Shown: in pieces, positions 54,360 through 64,000 of the stretch
Layout: the number at the start of each line of letters is the position of its first letter
Position numbering within the stretch: the stretch's first letter is position 1
Origin: Anniella stebbinsi
Lineage: Eukaryota; Chordata; Lepidosauria; Squamata; Anniellidae
NCBI GenBank assembly: GCA_029215795.1
Contig: JARDYH010000007.1
Location: 21,401,263-21,465,262, forward strand
Direction: 5' to 3'
Length of the DNA stretch: 64,000 nt
The notes under the pieces: model-generated
Seen by the model: only the letters and a program-made list of their open reading frames with translations
Told to the model about the DNA's origin: nothing
Database searches by the model: none
Translations under genes and position numbers: made by a program

Positions 54360-54720
54360 AAAGGGACAGGAGACCCTGGAATGCTCGAGCTTGATGAAAT
54401 TCTTGGAACTTTACTTCAAAACTTGTTTCAGGTCATTCCCATCCCCCTTTGCAAGCCATTTTTCAGTTCGTCAGAGTGAGGAACATTGTGCATTTTGAGA
54501 GAGTTCTGCATTTTTCAAATTCTGCACGTTTTTTAAAAAAAACTTGTGCATTTTCCAAGTACACATCTTGGGAATGCAAACTGAAATTTGGGGATTTGTG
54601 ATTATTTCCAGAGAGCACCTGCTCTCATTTGTATTTGTATTTGGGATTGTGAATGGGACATTTTCAAGGGATTTGAGAACTGAAACAAAATTCGGATACA
54701 TCCTTTATTACAAAAATGGG
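54360..54720. repeat. TGCATTT-rich hAT-like repeat fragment
   Basis: GTGCATTTTGAGAGAGTTCT, TCTGCATTTTTCAAATTCTG and GTGCATTTTCCAAGTACACA, parallel to 31231-31480. Confidence 0.6.
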
Positions 54721-55799
54721 AAGGCCATCTCATACTATAAGATACAATACAGTAAATAACAACAACAGCTACAACAACAACAAGATGGAAAAAGCAGTTG
54801 TTCCCATGGTGGAGGAAAGAGTGGCAAAGACCTTCCTAAGCAAATTGTATGTCAAGCAATGTGTACAAGCCATGTAAATCACGGTCCCCAACTAAAGAGC
54901 AATGGATCAATAAAATCTGGGAGACAACAAGTATGTATGAACTTTCTCAGCATGTCCAGCGAGCTAGGAATCCTAACTCAAAGAATGGTATTATAGCACT
55001 ATGGCTTCCATTTATTTCCTATGCATAAGCTCTTAAAACTAACTAACTAATTAAATAAAATAATTACAAACAAGTACAGTTGCATATCTAGCCAATAAAT
55101 AAAAAGCATGCCATGGTAAGAAACATCGTTTTAAAAATAACCAACTTGAAATTTGAGGGGTGGTGCCTTTAGAGCCAATTTAAAGTCTCTGTAGTGAATG
55201 AGCAAAATAACCAAGAAGGTGAAGTGTAAACTTCACTAAACCTTTAAACTGAAATTGGTGTAGTTGCTCTGATCTTCTCTGCAAATGGGTACAATCCAGC
55301 TGCGCTGAAATCAAAGGTAGTTTTGCCACCATCTTCAAAAGAAGGGAGACTGCACTCTGTTCTGTCTCAAAAACTATTTATACAAATACTCATTGCTCAA
55401 GAAATTAGCACAAAAAAGCATACAAAAAGTCATTTGTAGCCTTCGTGAATTTCCTATTTTACTGATTAAATTACATGTCTGACTGATTCTTAATTATATG
55501 TTGCCCATTGGTTCTGAAAGCTTTCTATCTTAATGTTGGTTAGTAAACAAAATTATGTTTTAAAAAATGGTCAATCCAACAAAAATAATGTAAAAAATTC
55601 ATCATTGTCTTTTCATGGGGAAAAAAAAGTTACTACTATTAGTCCAGGAAAGGAAATGATGCATTTGCTCATACTAGCTTCACCATAAACACTCAATATA
55701 TAACAATGGTGCAAGGGATGGAATTGTGCTAGCTTGAAAATGAAAATTTGGCTCACCCAATATTCTTGATTCAGGCTGCATGTGTCTGGGCTGAAGGCC
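54721..55799. other. No recognised feature
   Basis: AT-rich, unassigned. Short (CAA)-type runs near 54757. Confidence 0.45.
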
Positions 55800-56575
55800 T
55801 AATAACAAATGACTTACATCCATGCCCGTCACAGCCTGGGCATGGTGAGGCTGTGGGTGGGGGGGGGATGGGCAAAGTGTGGAGGCTTGTCATTGGCAAC
55901 CTCCAATGGTGCCACCAAGAGGGGGAGGGGAGACAGAGCCTATTTAGTAGCTCTCTTCACAAAACAGCTCCCTCCCTCTCTTCCCTGTAGGCAGTGTGGC
56001 TTTGCTGGTCGTCCATCGGAGGCCAGGTAGGAATTTTGTGTTCATAACCTTAACATTGCTTGCGAGTTTTGTTGCCTACATTGTACTGTAAGACCAGAGG
56101 GGGATAATAAACAGACTGATTGGCATGATCCTTAATTTGGTCACATTTGTGGGTGGGTATGTGGGCATCTTCAGTTGGCTGGGGTCAGTGAACATTCTGA
56201 GGCACCCAGCTGTGATGGGTAATGTGAAAGGCTCAACAGTTGTGAGCCCCGTAGCCCAGCTGGTGAGATAAGGATTAGCTTCGAGGCCCAACCTTTCTCA
56301 CCCACTTGTAGCCCTGTGGCATGTGGGTGTAGGGTTGGTGCTGGAAGGCCTCCCTACCTCAAAAGGGGAAGCCAGCGGGTGGTGAAATCACTACCACCAC
56401 TCTCTGGTTGGGAATGGCTCACCCTAGCGATCCCGGCTGAATGCCATATTGGAGAAAGATGCCCGCTTAGTTTACCCTTCCGCAGATCCATCAATAAATG
56501 TGGCCCTATTTTAAAACCCAATATATTGTGTCACATCATTGTTTTCACACTCCACAATCCCACAATAGAGGTTTT
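55800..56575 (+). repeat. LTR-like dispersed repeat, copy C
   Basis: Shares the block order of copies A and B: CCCTCCCTCTCTTCCCTGTA, GGAGGCCAGGTAGGAATTTT, TGTGAGCCCCGTAGCCCAGC, GGAAGGCCTCCCTACC, TCAATAAATGTGGCCCTATT and TGTCACATCATTGTTTTCAC. More diverged than A and B. Left boundary uncertain. Confidence 0.55.
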
Positions 56576-56899
56576 CTCCAAATGTCAGATCGTATGTGGA
56601 AGGGACCCCACATGGCTTCATCCCCAACATCAACATGCCTATCTGCTCACCCTTGTTGCCTCTGTCCATTCAATGGTGAGCTTACACTTGTATATGCATG
56701 ATGGTGGGAGGTACGGATTTTATTAAAGCTATTGTGTCGGTGTTTCACAGAATGCCAGGCATCTTTTGTTTCATTGTCCACTCATTGCTGGAATTGGATT
56801 TCCCTCCCCCTCTCACTTTACTGAACTTGTGTCCAGGTCGGAAAGTGTACACTTGCATGTCCGAAAATGTGCAATGGAAACATCGCAACATTTGCCTCC

Positions 56900-57141
56900 A
56901 ATACTGGCCTAGTGTCCCAGAAGGCTACCATAACTGATGCCATAGAATATGACTGAGAGGTCCAACAGAACCAACTATGATGCACATGCCCTGTCTAGCT
57001 CCTGGCATAGGTCAGCCACTCAGGCAACCATGGCTGTTTCCTTCCTAAACCCAGACATGAACCAAGAGTGAAAAGGATTTTAAAAAATCTGTTTTACTCA
57101 AGAAAGCCTGGAGTTCTGATGGCACCACCCACTTCAAGACC

Positions 57142-57178
<37 letters not shown>

Positions 57179-57345
57179 TAGTTGACAATTCTCAAGGATG
57201 GTGGGAACCACTGAAGGCATTCTTCAATAAAGGTGTTACCACTGACTCCTTTAGAGAAGGTGGAAGATGGTCCCCTTTCAAGGAAGAGTTTATAATTTCT
57301 GCAGTCAACTGTCCAGCCTCCCTCAAGCAGCTCTTATAACCCAGG
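56900..57345 (-). mobile_element. L2-clade LINE, RT N-terminal fragment with (CA)n insertion
   Basis: Minus strand reads INSSLKGDHLPPSLKESVVT then PLLK, the INxSLxxGxxPxxLKxAxVxPLLKK block. Beyond the (CA)n at 57145-57176 it reads KVLKWVVPSELQAFLSKTDF and FMSGFRKETAMV, matching KVxERVVxxQLQxFLxxxD and FQSGFRxxxSTETALV of L2. Degraded. Confidence 0.8.
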
Positions 57346-57700
57346 ATAGGCAACCGAATTCCCCCGTCCCCTTCAAATGTATTCCAGAAATGTACATCAC
57401 ATTCCACCTTTGTGAATACTGCCTGGAAATGCGCATTTAAACTGTAACTGGGATTTTTGTTTTTGTTTTTAATGCTCTTTGCTTTTTGAGTAGCAAATTT
57501 CTGAAAAAAGCATTTTATAAACACATTTTGGTCTTCATCTTCGCTAATACCACCACCAAGGGAAGTTGAGACATATAAGAAGAGTCCTTTGCGTCTTATA
57601 AAAAAATAGTGCATGGCCTTTTCTGTATGGCCAACCAGCCCACTTTCTTTGGGTGGTGCCCATTGAGCTTATAACACTTTATTATAACGCCACAGTTTCA
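57346..57700. other. No recognised feature
   Basis: Unassigned, AT-rich. Confidence 0.4.
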
Positions 57701-58349
57701 AGTCTAGTTAGAGCACGGCGTTATTCACTCAGCAATTCATCAATATTTATTTATTCTGTCAATGGCAACCTCCTTGCCATAATTAATTACTCAAGTAATA
57801 AATAGCCTTATTAATAAGAATAGATGACAAGAGCAGAATGATTTGCTTGATAAAGACTGATGACACATTATAGTACCTGACACAATGCACAGAACGCTGT
57901 AGATTGAATCTAAGGCCTCCTGCATGGATAATAAATTGTTATTCCAAAGAATAAAATGATTGATACATTTGCTTGCTGCAGGAAAACGCACCTGGGAAAA
58001 GAGATTCTACTCCCCAATTATTTAAATAGACTCTGGTGAAACTTTCTTTCCTTGTGACAAATTTAACTTTGCACAGAAGTGACAGCTTCTTCGCATAGAG
58101 CAAGGAATTGATGGTTTGACTTAGAGGCTTTTGCCTAAAAGTCAATTTCATCTGAAACCCCACCCCCTCCTGCAGCACCTGGAATAAGGCTGGCAATGGA
58201 CTGATTGTAAGCTGTAACACATGACATCATGGCAACGTCAACACGGAGACAAACGGAGTCTGTCATTTATCTTTAGAAAGGCTACCATCATTTTTATCGC
58301 CGCTTGGCTGAGCTGACCCATAGCACAAGTTCATTGCATTTTCTTGTAG
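57701..58349 (+). promoter_or_regulatory. Repeat-free stretch upstream of the candidate exon
   Basis: Contains TAAT-rich words (AATTAATTACTCAAGTAATA) and, at 58222-58236, a CRE-like TGACATCA followed by ATGGCAAC, the right half of an RFX X-box. At 58336-58349 a pyrimidine-rich CATTTTCTTGTAG fits a splice acceptor. No repeat signatures for about 650 bases, unusual for this window. Regulatory role is inference. Confidence 0.3.
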
Positions 58350-58417
58350 GTTTGCGCTGACCTTTTATGACAAAGCAACCCTGGAGACCATCCATCTTTT
58401 GAAAGCCTGGCAAAATG
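58350..58417 (+). CDS. Candidate internal or 5' exon of an unknown host gene (partial)
   Basis: 68 nt bounded by TTTTCTTGTAG (acceptor, AG at 58348-58349) and GTGAGT (donor at 58418-58423, matching the vertebrate consensus). In the frame starting 58351 it is open: FALTFYDKATLETIHLLKAW plus QN, a plausible protein segment; the other two frames contain stops or start only at the end. Alternatively it is a 5' UTR exon whose last three bases are an initiator, ATG at 58415-58417 with A at -3. No neighbouring exon is visible and I do not recognise the peptide. Could still be coincidence. Confidence 0.3.
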
Positions 58418-58784
58418 GTGAGTAGAACGAAAGGAGAGAGGCTTTTATACACAACCGCGGAAAGTCTGCTGCTTTCAGAGATATTTTATTCATCATTATT
58501 AGTGCTCCTAGGAAATAAGTGAAATGTGAACATTATTTCTTTCACTGTCTTTCTTCCTGATCATTTTAAATATTCAGAAACTGCACAGTTGTTTTCCTAT
58601 GTTCACTGTTGTTACAAAGATGTTAAATGTCATAATGGTTATTTTTAGGAACATCTCATAGTTACTGAGAATTAAGATCTCCAATATAAAGAGAAAGTTC
58701 ACTGAATAGACTATGGATTTGTTTTAAGCATGCATTTGATTTAAGAAATGCCACTCTTATGCTTCCTAGTACATCTCACAGTGC
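58418..58784. other. No recognised feature
   Basis: Would be intron if the exon is real. AT-rich, no repeat recognised. Confidence 0.4.
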
Positions 58785-59420
58785 ATTTATTTATTTACAA
58801 TATTTATATACTGCTCCCCATTCAAAATTTCAAAGTGCTGTACAAGATAAAATAAGATAAAAACACATTAAAAACACGTTAAACAGATTTTTTAAAGAAG
58901 TAAAATGCAAAATGAACCATGGCTGGTCATTAAGGGAAGGCTTCCTGGAACAACAACATTTTCAGGAGGTGCTTCAAAGAATAAAAAATTGGTGCCTACC
59001 TGACCTCCAGAGCTAAGGAATTATGCAGAACAGGGGCTACCACACTGAAGGCTCTTCCTGTGGTGGACTCCAATCAGAGGATGGGTCTATGTGGAACCAC
59101 CAGGAGCATGTTCTCGGATGACCTCATTGACCAGGCAGATTGATAGGGGAGAAGGCGCTCTCTCAGGTATCCTGGCCCCAAGATGTTTAGGGCATTGTAG
59201 ACTAGTACATGTATAACCTGGCCCTGTAGTGAATAGGCAGCCAGTGCAGTTCCCTCAACAAAGGAGTTGCATGCTGGAAAGGGGCAACTGTTGATAACAG
59301 CTGAACTGCTGCATTCTGCACTAGTTCCAACTTCTGGAACAGCTTTAAGGGCAGTCCCACATAAAGTGTCTTGCAGTAATCCAATGCCTGTACCACCATG
59401 GCCAAGCTATCATAAAAATC
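58785..59420 (-). mobile_element. L2-clade LINE, ORF2 C-terminus and 3' end
   Basis: Antisense 3' UTR (TTATATACTGCTCCCCATTC), then coding. The minus frame at 59405-59202 reads DYCKTLYVGLPLKLFQKLEL, then VQNAAVQLLSTVAPFQHATP and LLRELHWLPI, clear L2 blocks. Confidence 0.85.
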
Positions 59421-59565
59421 ATAGAACCCCCGAATTAAGTAAAACTTAAATGATTAAGGCTGCAATTCTTTCCACCTTTGCTTCCCTCCTCAAATTCACC
59501 CTTCCTGTGTAATTCTTAAAAACAGATTTTAAAAGTCTCCATTGGTCCCAATGGAGGAGAAAAGT

Positions 59566-60070
59566 GACTAAATTCAGACAACACATGGAGTAATAATCGA
59601 CTTGACAGTTGTTTATCTAGGGGTACTCCCCACACAACATGATAATAACCATGGTGTGGATTAGGATCAGCATTGAGTTGACTATTAGTCCATGCTGAGT
59701 TGATTCACTTTCTCCCACCCTCTCCCATCCCTCCAGTCCCCCAGCTAGTATCCCATCAGCCATTACTGCCAAAAAAAATCTATCCTGCCAGCTGGATTAG
59801 AGTGGCAGCTGTCACTTTGATTGCTCTTGCCTTGTAACTCTGTGACTGAGGAAATAAACAACAGTGCCCTCCACATAACAAGATAACCAACCGTGGTTCA
59901 AATAGTCAACTCTGCATCTTGTTGGTTATTTGCATTGGTTATTTTTGCCAAATCACCAACCATTGGTTAAAAATCTCCCTCCCCCACAACACGATAAACC
60001 ATGGTGGGTTAAATAACTAACCATCAGCTATTTAAAGCAACATTGGTTATCATGTTGTCTGAACCCCGTC
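59566..60070. mobile_element. Worn MITE of the GGCTGAATTCGGACGACAC family
   Basis: Left GACTAAATTCAGACAACACA, right (inverse complement) GACGGGGTTCAGACAACATG. Interior repeats ACAACACGATAAACC, GGTTATTTGCATTGGTTATT and TAACCAATG-type words, like the subterminal repeats of 62372-63983. No reliable target duplication. Confidence 0.65.
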
Positions 60071-60091
60071 AGTGTGTGTGTGTGTGTGTGT
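60071..60091. repeat. (GT)n tract
   Basis: Short GT tract immediately right of the MITE. Confidence 0.9.
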
Positions 60092-60701
60092 TGTATGAGG
60101 ATTTCACTGGATTTTCTTCAGGGGCCCTGAATTCTCCAAATGTTTAGGAGGGCTAAAAATGAGAATAAAAACTCAGAAAATATCTGTGAAAATTCTTGCG
60201 TAAGAAATTTTGGTAGCTCCTGAAATGGGCAGGATCCAAAGAACTATTTTAAGAACACCTGAAAATTTAAGTTTGCCAAGTGTGAATCCCCTCTATTTTC
60301 CCCCTTGTGGAGTCCAGATACCATGTCAACAATTACTCTTTAAATTCCCCAGAAGTTTAAAAAAACTCATTGCACATATGAACCTAGTTGTGCAGTTCTT
60401 TGGGCACAGAGCAGTATAGCTGGGAAATGAGTAGCAATTGAGTAGCAATCACTATTTGTTTGTAATTATTCTTTTATGGGGGTTTTAATTGACCAAAAGA
60501 AGCAGCCTTAACAGTAATAGAGTAAACATAAGTGGAGTTAAAAATTAGCCGAGAAGAGATCGAGATCAAGAGAGAGAGAATGCTGTCTTAAAATTGTCAT
60601 ACTTTCTATTGACATAGCATGGTAAGTCACATAGATTTGCAATATATGTTATATATAGTTTTGTCAAATGCTCCTGTGGTTTAATTAGATTATTATATAT
60701 A

Positions 60702-60732
<31 letters not shown>

Positions 60733-61178
60733 ATAATTCCCAAACCTCTTCTTAATACCAAAGCACAGTTATCTACCTATAACTGCAAAGTAATTTAGTT
60801 CTATCTTCTGCTGCATTGCATGTAGCTCTTGGTAGTGCAAATTAAAATTCTGTTAAAAAGACTAAATGCAGTAGTTCATTTATGCAATTTAGCTGAACAA
60901 TAAAATACAGACTGGGGAAGGAACTGTAGCCTCTTTCATGCATTCAGCAGGGTGGATGAATACAATGACTCTGTTTCACATGAACTCTTAGTTTAGAGCT
61001 TAGACTACAATTCTCTAACTTCTGCAAAAGGTCAAGGATTATGACTTGAGGGTACCTCTTTTCATAGAAAGTTTCAGAAAGTATGCAGACATGAATTGTA
61101 GCTGAGAACAATGAGAGAGAGATGGTCCTCCAGTAAACCTCCCAGAGCCCAAATGAAAACAACTTTTTCAAATGGCCT
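60092..61178. other. No gene; (TG)n at 60703-60732
   Basis: AT-rich. One (TG)n microsatellite of about 30 bases. Otherwise unassigned. Confidence 0.5.
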
Positions 61179-61258
61179 CTCCTTTTTGGGGTCTTATAAT
61201 TCAATAGCTCATATTAAGCTCCTTTTCGGGGTCTTATAATTCAATTGCTCATATCAAG
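61179..61258. repeat. Tandem duplication of 40 bp
   Basis: CTCCTTTTTGGGGTCTTATA... at 61179-61218 is repeated at 61219-61258 with three substitutions by eye. Confidence 0.9.
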
Positions 61259-62371
61259 CTGTAATGGTTGTAGCAGTGAGATTCTGTTCAGCAGCGAGAT
61301 ACATGCAAACGGCCTTATGGGAGGCTACTCCTCTCATGATATTCCAAGCCTCCTCGGCTTTTATTAAAGCAACAACAACAATAACAACTCAGTTCAAACT
61401 GTTTGAGCTTTTCTACATGAGTCTGTTAATCAGCTGTGAATCCACCGTATCTAGTTTCAGTTTTGTCACAGAATTGAGACTGGAGCACTACACAGAGAGG
61501 GTTTCCTTTCCTGCTTCTCTGCTTCGTACCCTCTAGGTGACACTGTGACATCGTGGAATAGTGCAAAAACACAAGAGGAATTGTGCTTCCTTTTGCTTTC
61601 ATAATTAAATGCTGCCTTTTCCCAGCTCTAAAAATCCTCACTGAAAGCGCTAGTTAGACACAGGAATGAAAATGGAGAGTCACAACGTTAGCTAAAGAAC
61701 CTGTAAACAACCATAATAGGGAATAAAGTGGGCATGATAAACACCTCAATCAGAGAAGCCCTTTGACTCATACAGAAAATAAAAGTGGCAGTAAAGGTGG
61801 CAGGAATATCCTTGAAGGGGGGGTATTGTTGGCTGCAATCTTGAACAACAGCATTTCTGTTTGGAGGTGAGATTACGCTGCAACATTTTATGATGGGTTC
61901 CACCTATTCTACCCAATCACTCGCTAAGATTTAACAAAATTGGGTAATGTTAAACATAATAGGCTGCCTGTGTTTAATGTTCTGGCTGTATTGGAATGAT
62001 TTTCCATCTTCTTCAGCCCTCTCACACACACACACCCCGCCAAAAAAAAACCCCAATTGCCCTGTCTCACTCAGAAAAAGATGCATCTATTATTGCCCAT
62101 GAGCCCCCCCCCCTCAGCTCAGGCCACCTGTGTGGGTATGCAGACCATGTCCCTGCTTCACTTTTTCCTTGCCCCCCACCCAACATACAACATTCTCCCT
62201 GCACCTAGGCAAGCACCTAGGCAAGCAAGGCATGGTAGAAGTTATTGTAAATAAGACGCATCAAGGTTGATTTGGTTTGGGATTACAGCAGGGGGCCACA
62301 GGGTTAAAGTATTTGTTTGTAGGCCCATGAAGATGGTTGTGAAAATTTAGGCCTATTCAGTCATTCTCATT
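61259..62371. other. No recognised feature
   Basis: Unassigned. Short chance frames only. Confidence 0.45.
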
Positions 62372-63983
62372 GGCTCAATTCGGACGACACGTTAATCAAC
62401 TGAGAGGATTTAACCCACTGACAGTGGGTTAAAAAGGCGGCCTTAATTCGGACAACACGCTGCAGCAGGGGATGCAAAGTTAAGTTAACCACCCTGGTGG
62501 TTAATAACGTACTCGGTTCTGACAGCTCGGCCACCATTTTCCCCGCCTACCAAACCCCGTTAGTCCTCCAGCAGGTATCCCAGAAGGCACTGCGGCCGAA
62601 AACCATGGCCGCCACCATTGAAGCCGATGCAGGACACGCCTCCCAAACCCCATTGGCCGCCTCAGTCACTGGGCGGAACTCAGCAGCCTCGGGCAAAGAG
62701 GCAGCCAGGAGGAACTGCAGCACCTACACAAGAGTAACAACCAGCAATGCTCCCCAAACGTTGGCACCCACACCCCAGAGAGCCACCCCCACCCACCCTA
62801 TACAGGAGACCTGGCATCTGCGAGAGTCACCCACCTCCCCCAGCCTCCTCCCACCTCCCTCCTAGAGCAGCCACCCACACACACAGCAAAGAAGGCGAGA
62901 GTGGGGCGGTTGGGAAATCTTTATTCAGCAGGAAAATCAGACATGGGCAGTAAGGCACATGGGCACCACTAAGCCAGAGCAGAACCTATGGAGAGGACAG
63001 GCGCCCCCGGGAAGGGAGGAGGAGGCAGCTGGAAGGCACAGCGGTGAAGAGGGGATGGCCAACACCACACCCCCAGGGAGCCAAGCACGGAACGTGCCAA
63101 GGGGAGGAGGTGGAGAGGGGGCCATGCCAGGGAGAGATGCCAGTCCAGAGATAGGACACCACAGCCGACGCTCACACAGGATGGGGGTAGCACAGCCAGA
63201 TCCAGGCACTGATGCTTTCACGCACCCGGGATGCCTCCGCATGGGCGCCACGCTCCCCAACGGGATTCTCGGGGCCTGGCAAAGGCTCACTATCCAGCCG
63301 TGTTGGGCGGATGAGGGGGGGGGCTCTCTGGTAGCCAATTCCCCTGCCCTCGTCCTTCTGGGTGATGCGAGGGTGGAGGTGGTGGTGCAGTGGGGGGTCT
63401 ACTTTGGATGGGGTGTTGTTCTCCCTCTTGGTGTGTGGGGGGGCTGCCCCTTGCTCCAGGGCGCCTGGGGTTGTTGCGTATTCCATCTCTCCCTCCCCCC
63501 CTTTGCCGTAGTGCCCTTCTGGTGCGTTTCCCTGTCCGTTTGGGTAGCTGACTGGGCACCCTGCGTGAGTGCTTGCAGGAGCTGGCTCCTTTTTGAGCTC
63601 CGTGCAGGCTGCCTGGTGGAGGAGGCGGGCGTCCTGGTTGCTATGGCGGCGAAACCAGCGATCTGTTTCATCCGCGCCTGAGCTCCTGTCCGCTGTCTGC
63701 TGCTCTTGCCGCTCTCCTCTATGGTCTTTTGTGTTAATGTACTCATCTCAGTTGTTTAACCAACGCACCTCAAGTGGCTGAATTCAGACAACACGTTAGT
63801 CAATTGACTAACTTTTAAACAACTCGCAAGCGAGTTGTTTAACTAAGTTGTTTAAAACTGCAACTTAAACAACCGTGGGTTGGTTAACCGTTGTGTGGCT
63901 GAATTCGGACAACACGTTTGGTTAACCCACTGCCGGTTGTTTAACTTAACAACCGTTGGTTAACGTGTCGTCCGAATTGAGCC
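62372..63983. mobile_element. 1.6-kb GC-rich DNA element with perfect terminal inverted repeats
   Basis: Ends GGCTCAATTCGGACGACACG and its inverse complement at 63964-63983. The perfect match extends 24 bases. Flanking trinucleotide ATT on both sides (62369-62371; 63984-63986) fits a 3-bp duplication as in PIF/Harbinger-type elements, but a CMC-type origin is not excluded. Subterminal copies of GGCTGAATTCRGACAACACG occur near 63777 and 63898. The interior 62500-63730 is markedly GC-rich and CpG-rich, with YY1-like ATGGCCGCC/ATGGCGGC words at about 62607 and 63641. On the minus strand an AATAAA lies at 62920-62925. No transposase domain recognised. Confidence 0.85.
63399..63746 (-). CDS. Uncertain 115-codon frame inside the GC-rich element
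   Basis: Starts MSTLTQKTIEESGKSSRQRT and is basic and Thr/Gln/Ser-rich, without a domain I know. Its start lies just inside the right subterminal repeats and a polyadenylation signal lies downstream at 62925-62920 on the same strand. It could be the first exon of a lost transposon accessory protein, or chance in GC-rich DNA where stops are rare. Overlapping frames on the other strand (62959-63681, 240 codons) make chance likely. Confidence 0.2.
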   Translation of the reverse strand: MSTLTQKTIEESGKSSRQRTGAQARMKQIAGFAAIATRTPASSTRQPARSSKRSQLLQALTQGAQSATQTDRETHQKGTTAKGGRERWNTQQPQAPWSKGQPPHTPRGRTTPHPK

Positions 63984-64000
63984 ATTGTGTGTAACCTCTA

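Noticed and set aside
62959..63681. 240-codon plus-strand frame in the GC-rich element
   Set aside because: Low-complexity Gly/Arg/Val composition, overlapping long frames on the opposite strand, and no domain. GC-rich DNA has few stop codons, so chance explains it.
1..64000. CRISPR arrays, operons, ribosome binding sites, bacterial insertion sequences
   Set aside because: The window is vertebrate nuclear DNA. Tandem units present are microsatellites or transposon modules without regular unique spacers.
1..64000. tRNA or rRNA genes
   Set aside because: tRNA-like A and B boxes occur only in SINE heads (13189, 41347). No cloverleaf-forming tRNA gene or rRNA segment was recognised.

Overview
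This window looks like intergenic or intronic DNA from a squamate reptile (lizard or snake). The evidence is its AT-rich composition, many L2-clade and CR1 non-LTR retrotransposon fragments side by side, a tRNA-derived MIR/CORE-like SINE, several non-autonomous DNA transposon families and abundant long microsatellites. I found no complete host protein-coding gene. The open frames above 100 codons are either retrotransposon ORF2 remnants or chance frames through repeats. The one credible host-gene signal is a 68-nt candidate exon at 58350-58417, behind a stretch that looks conserved. Stretches near 36030, 40000, 46490, 53150 and 57700 look like single-copy, possibly conserved non-coding DNA.

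Layout. 1-3830: an LTR-like repeat, then a CR1 ORF2 on the minus strand broken up by L2 copies, a putative solo LTR and a hAT MITE with an exact 8-bp target duplication. 3831-8144: mostly unrecognised, one CR1 3' end. 8145-9525: an L2 split by a 680-bp element carrying three tandem 83-bp units. 10485-13925: an inverted pair of a dispersed repeat, a ~145-bp modular array, and a hAT MITE that itself received a SINE. 14500-23725: L2 and CR1 fragments and most copies of a 320-bp palindromic hAT MITE. 25790-28970: more dispersed repeats and an L2. 30230-35300: MITEs, L2 tails, and a 211-bp perfect direct duplication 2,035 bp apart. 36685-46294: TGCATTT-rich hAT-like repeats, a second LTR-like copy and a large L2 remnant. 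46295-51775: possible conserved element, a CR1 split by a 506-bp hAT MITE, then an L2 split by the main find. 52122-60070: L2, dispersed repeats, third LTR-like copy, candidate exon. 62372-63983: a GC-rich DNA element with perfect 24-bp terminal inverted repeats.

Main find: 48102-51337 is a 3,236-bp, almost fully palindromic element with two arms of about 1.46 kb and a 305-bp unique spacer. It has TAGGGRTGTGCA ends and an exact 8-bp target duplication (ctaaatac), and it sits inside an L2 whose reading resumes on the other side. Each arm is made of roughly nine diverged ~145-bp modules capped by GATCC-rich subterminal repeats. One 20-nt module motif is shared exactly with an unrelated dispersed repeat at 15255-15795. 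By its ends and duplication length it is a non-autonomous hAT-type element. Its modular fold-back build is unusual, and I cannot match it to a named family.

The window works mainly as a record of nested transposition: at least five DNA elements sit inside older retrotransposons or other elements, four of them with readable 7-8-bp target duplications, so relative ages can be ordered from sequence alone.
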